The notes under the pieces are model-generated. The model did no database searches and was not told the origin of the DNA. It worked only from the letters and a program-made list of their open reading frames with translations. Below are positions 6,051 to 7,038 of a stretch of 7,038 bases of DNA, piece by piece. Origin of the DNA: Promethearchaeota archaeon (GTDB lineage: Archaea; Asgardarchaeota; Lokiarchaeia; Sigyniarchaeales; SOKP01); the NCBI GenBank assembly GCA_030605895.1, contig JAUWHL010000189.1:1-7038 (forward strand), in the 5' to 3' direction. The position numbers were made by a program, and so were the translations under genes. Numbering within the stretch: the stretch's first letter is position 1; each line of letters opens with the position of its first letter.

Positions 6051-7038
6051 ATATTCTTTCTAATTCTGGTGGAATGTAGCCAAATAATCCAAAAAATCTT
6101 TTTCTTACTTTATCTGTATCAAATTTTTGAGTTTGAGCTCCACTAGTTTCCACTACAAATGATCCAATTATTGCACCTAATCTACATGAATCCATTAAAG
6201 TCATATCTAAAGTTAATCCTGTTAATATGCCCGCTCGGTATCCATCACCCGCTCCAGTAGTATCTTCTATCTTATCTGGGCTTGCAATGGGGATATTTAT
6301 TCGAAATATCTTTTCTTTTTCATCTTTATAAATTAGTTCTGAACCTTCTGGGCCCTTAGTGATAATTATCGCATTTATTATTTTGATTAATTCATCTTCA
6401 GTTACTCCAAGTTTGTTTTTTATTTGATTTATTTCATACCTATTTCCAATTAGAATCTCTGATTTTTCTATGATATTTAATAATAGTTCTTTTGGAAAAA
6501 GAGGAGTCACCTGACCTGGATCGAAAATGGTGGGAATTTTTAAATTATATAATTGATCTGCGAAACTTTCCATTGCATCAACGCTTTGAGTAGAATTTAT
6601 AGCGAAAGAAAAATTCTCAGGATCTTTAATTTTTTCTTTTAAATCGATATCCTTGCATTTATCTAACGCTCCTCCATGAAAAACAATCATCTGATTCGAT
6701 TTAATATCATTAACAATATAACACGCAGCAGTGAAGAGTTCCTCATAAATGTCAATTCCAAGTTCAATATTATCAAATTGCTTAATGTGATCTTTATAGC
6801 CTAAACTTTCAAAATCCTTTCCTACTGAACCTAATATTGATACATCTGCTATATTTAATAAACCTAAATTATAAGCAATATTACCAGCGGTACCACCAAA
6901 ATACTGCTTTCGACTATCAGCTGTAATAGTGCTTTGAAATTCTTCTTTTTCATGATTTATTGAGACAGCATTAATAAAATTCTCTTTAAATCCCATAATA
7001 TAGTCAAAAGCTAATGATCCAAGAACTAGAACTTTGGT
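6049..7038 (-). CDS. PfkB-family (ribokinase-like) kinase, probable nucleoside kinase; 5' end outside window
   Basis: The first in-frame ATG inside the window (at 6996) is not the start. The frame stays open to base 7038 and adds TKVLVLGSLAFDYI, the typical first beta strand of PfkB kinases, so only a few N-terminal residues are missing. The 329 visible residues carry the family motifs: the glycine-rich YFGGTAGNIAYNLG (46-59, window numbering), FDPGQ (172-176), the N-x-x-E motif NRYE (199-202) for Mg-phosphate binding, TKGPEG (227-232), and the anion-hole/catalytic DTTGAGDGYRAG (259-270), whose aspartate in GAGD is the general base. The combination FDPGQ, TTGAGD-x-YRAG and FVVE-x-x-GAQT recalls archaeal nucleoside kinases such as the Methanocaldococcus MJ0406 type. 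ATP-dependent phosphorylation of adenosine or another nucleoside is therefore the best guess. Ribokinase or sugar kinase cannot be excluded. It is convergent with apt, with a 51-bp gap, which suits purine salvage. Confidence 0.9.
   Translation of the reverse strand, partial: TKVLVLGSLAFDYIMGFKENFINAVSINHEKEEFQSTITADSRKQYFGGTAGNIAYNLGLLNIADVSILGSVGKDFESLGYKDHIKQFDNIELGIDIYEELFTAACYIVNDIKSNQMIVFHGGALDKCKDIDLKEKIKDPENFSFAINSTQSVDAMESFADQLYNLKIPTIFDPGQVTPLFPKELLLNIIEKSEILIGNRYEINQIKNKLGVTEDELIKIINAIIITKGPEGSELIYKDEKEKIFRINIPIASPDKIEDTTGAGDGYRAGILTGLTLDMTLMDSCRLGAIIGSFVVETSGAQTQKFDTDKVRKRFFGLFGYIPPELERI

Noticed and set aside
1..7038. tRNA, rRNA, CRISPR, insertion sequence or defence cassette
   Set aside because: No GC-rich structured RNA block, regular repeats, transposase motifs, terminal inverted repeats or nuclease/effector motifs were seen on either strand.

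Overview
The window looks like a piece of an Asgard archaeal chromosome, probably Lokiarchaeia-like. Three things point there. The DNA is very AT-rich, with spacers made almost only of A and T, TATA-like boxes and T-tract ends but almost no Shine-Dalgarno sequences. It carries tetrahydromethanopterin/F420-dependent C1 enzymes (Ftr, Mtd). It also encodes a Rag/Gtr1-type small GTPase with a C-terminal roadblock-like region, a eukaryote-like family typical of Asgard archaea. The phylum is inferred from gene content and was not tested by phylogeny.

Layout. Positions 2-2285 (+) hold two tandem surface-protein genes 7 bp apart. The first is cut by the left edge. The second starts at TTG and encodes a secreted, sequon-rich ectodomain, one C-terminal membrane helix and a lysine-rich inner tail. 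Next come ftr (2343-3254, -) and mtd (3407-4252, +), which are divergent across a 152-bp spacer. That spacer carries a palindromic TATA-like box and a small dyad. The Rag-like GTPase gene (4312-5268, -) converges on mtd. It is divergent from apt (5470-5997, +) across a 201-bp AT-rich spacer, the longest gene-free stretch here. Finally, a PfkB-family kinase gene (6049-7038, -) converges on apt and runs off the right edge; its true start is outside the window.

How the genes fit together. Ftr and Mtd catalyse the first and third steps after formylmethanofuran in the archaeal methyl branch (mch, for the middle step, is not here). They could serve a Wood-Ljungdahl pathway in either direction. Apt and the kinase fit purine salvage. 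The Rag-like GTPase lies between the C1 and purine genes; eukaryotic Rags signal nutrient status, but a link here is only positional. The surface proteins appear to be a separate unit. Nearly every neighbouring pair is convergent or divergent, so apart from the two surface genes each gene is probably its own transcript. I see no RNA gene, CRISPR array, insertion sequence, integrase or obvious defence module.
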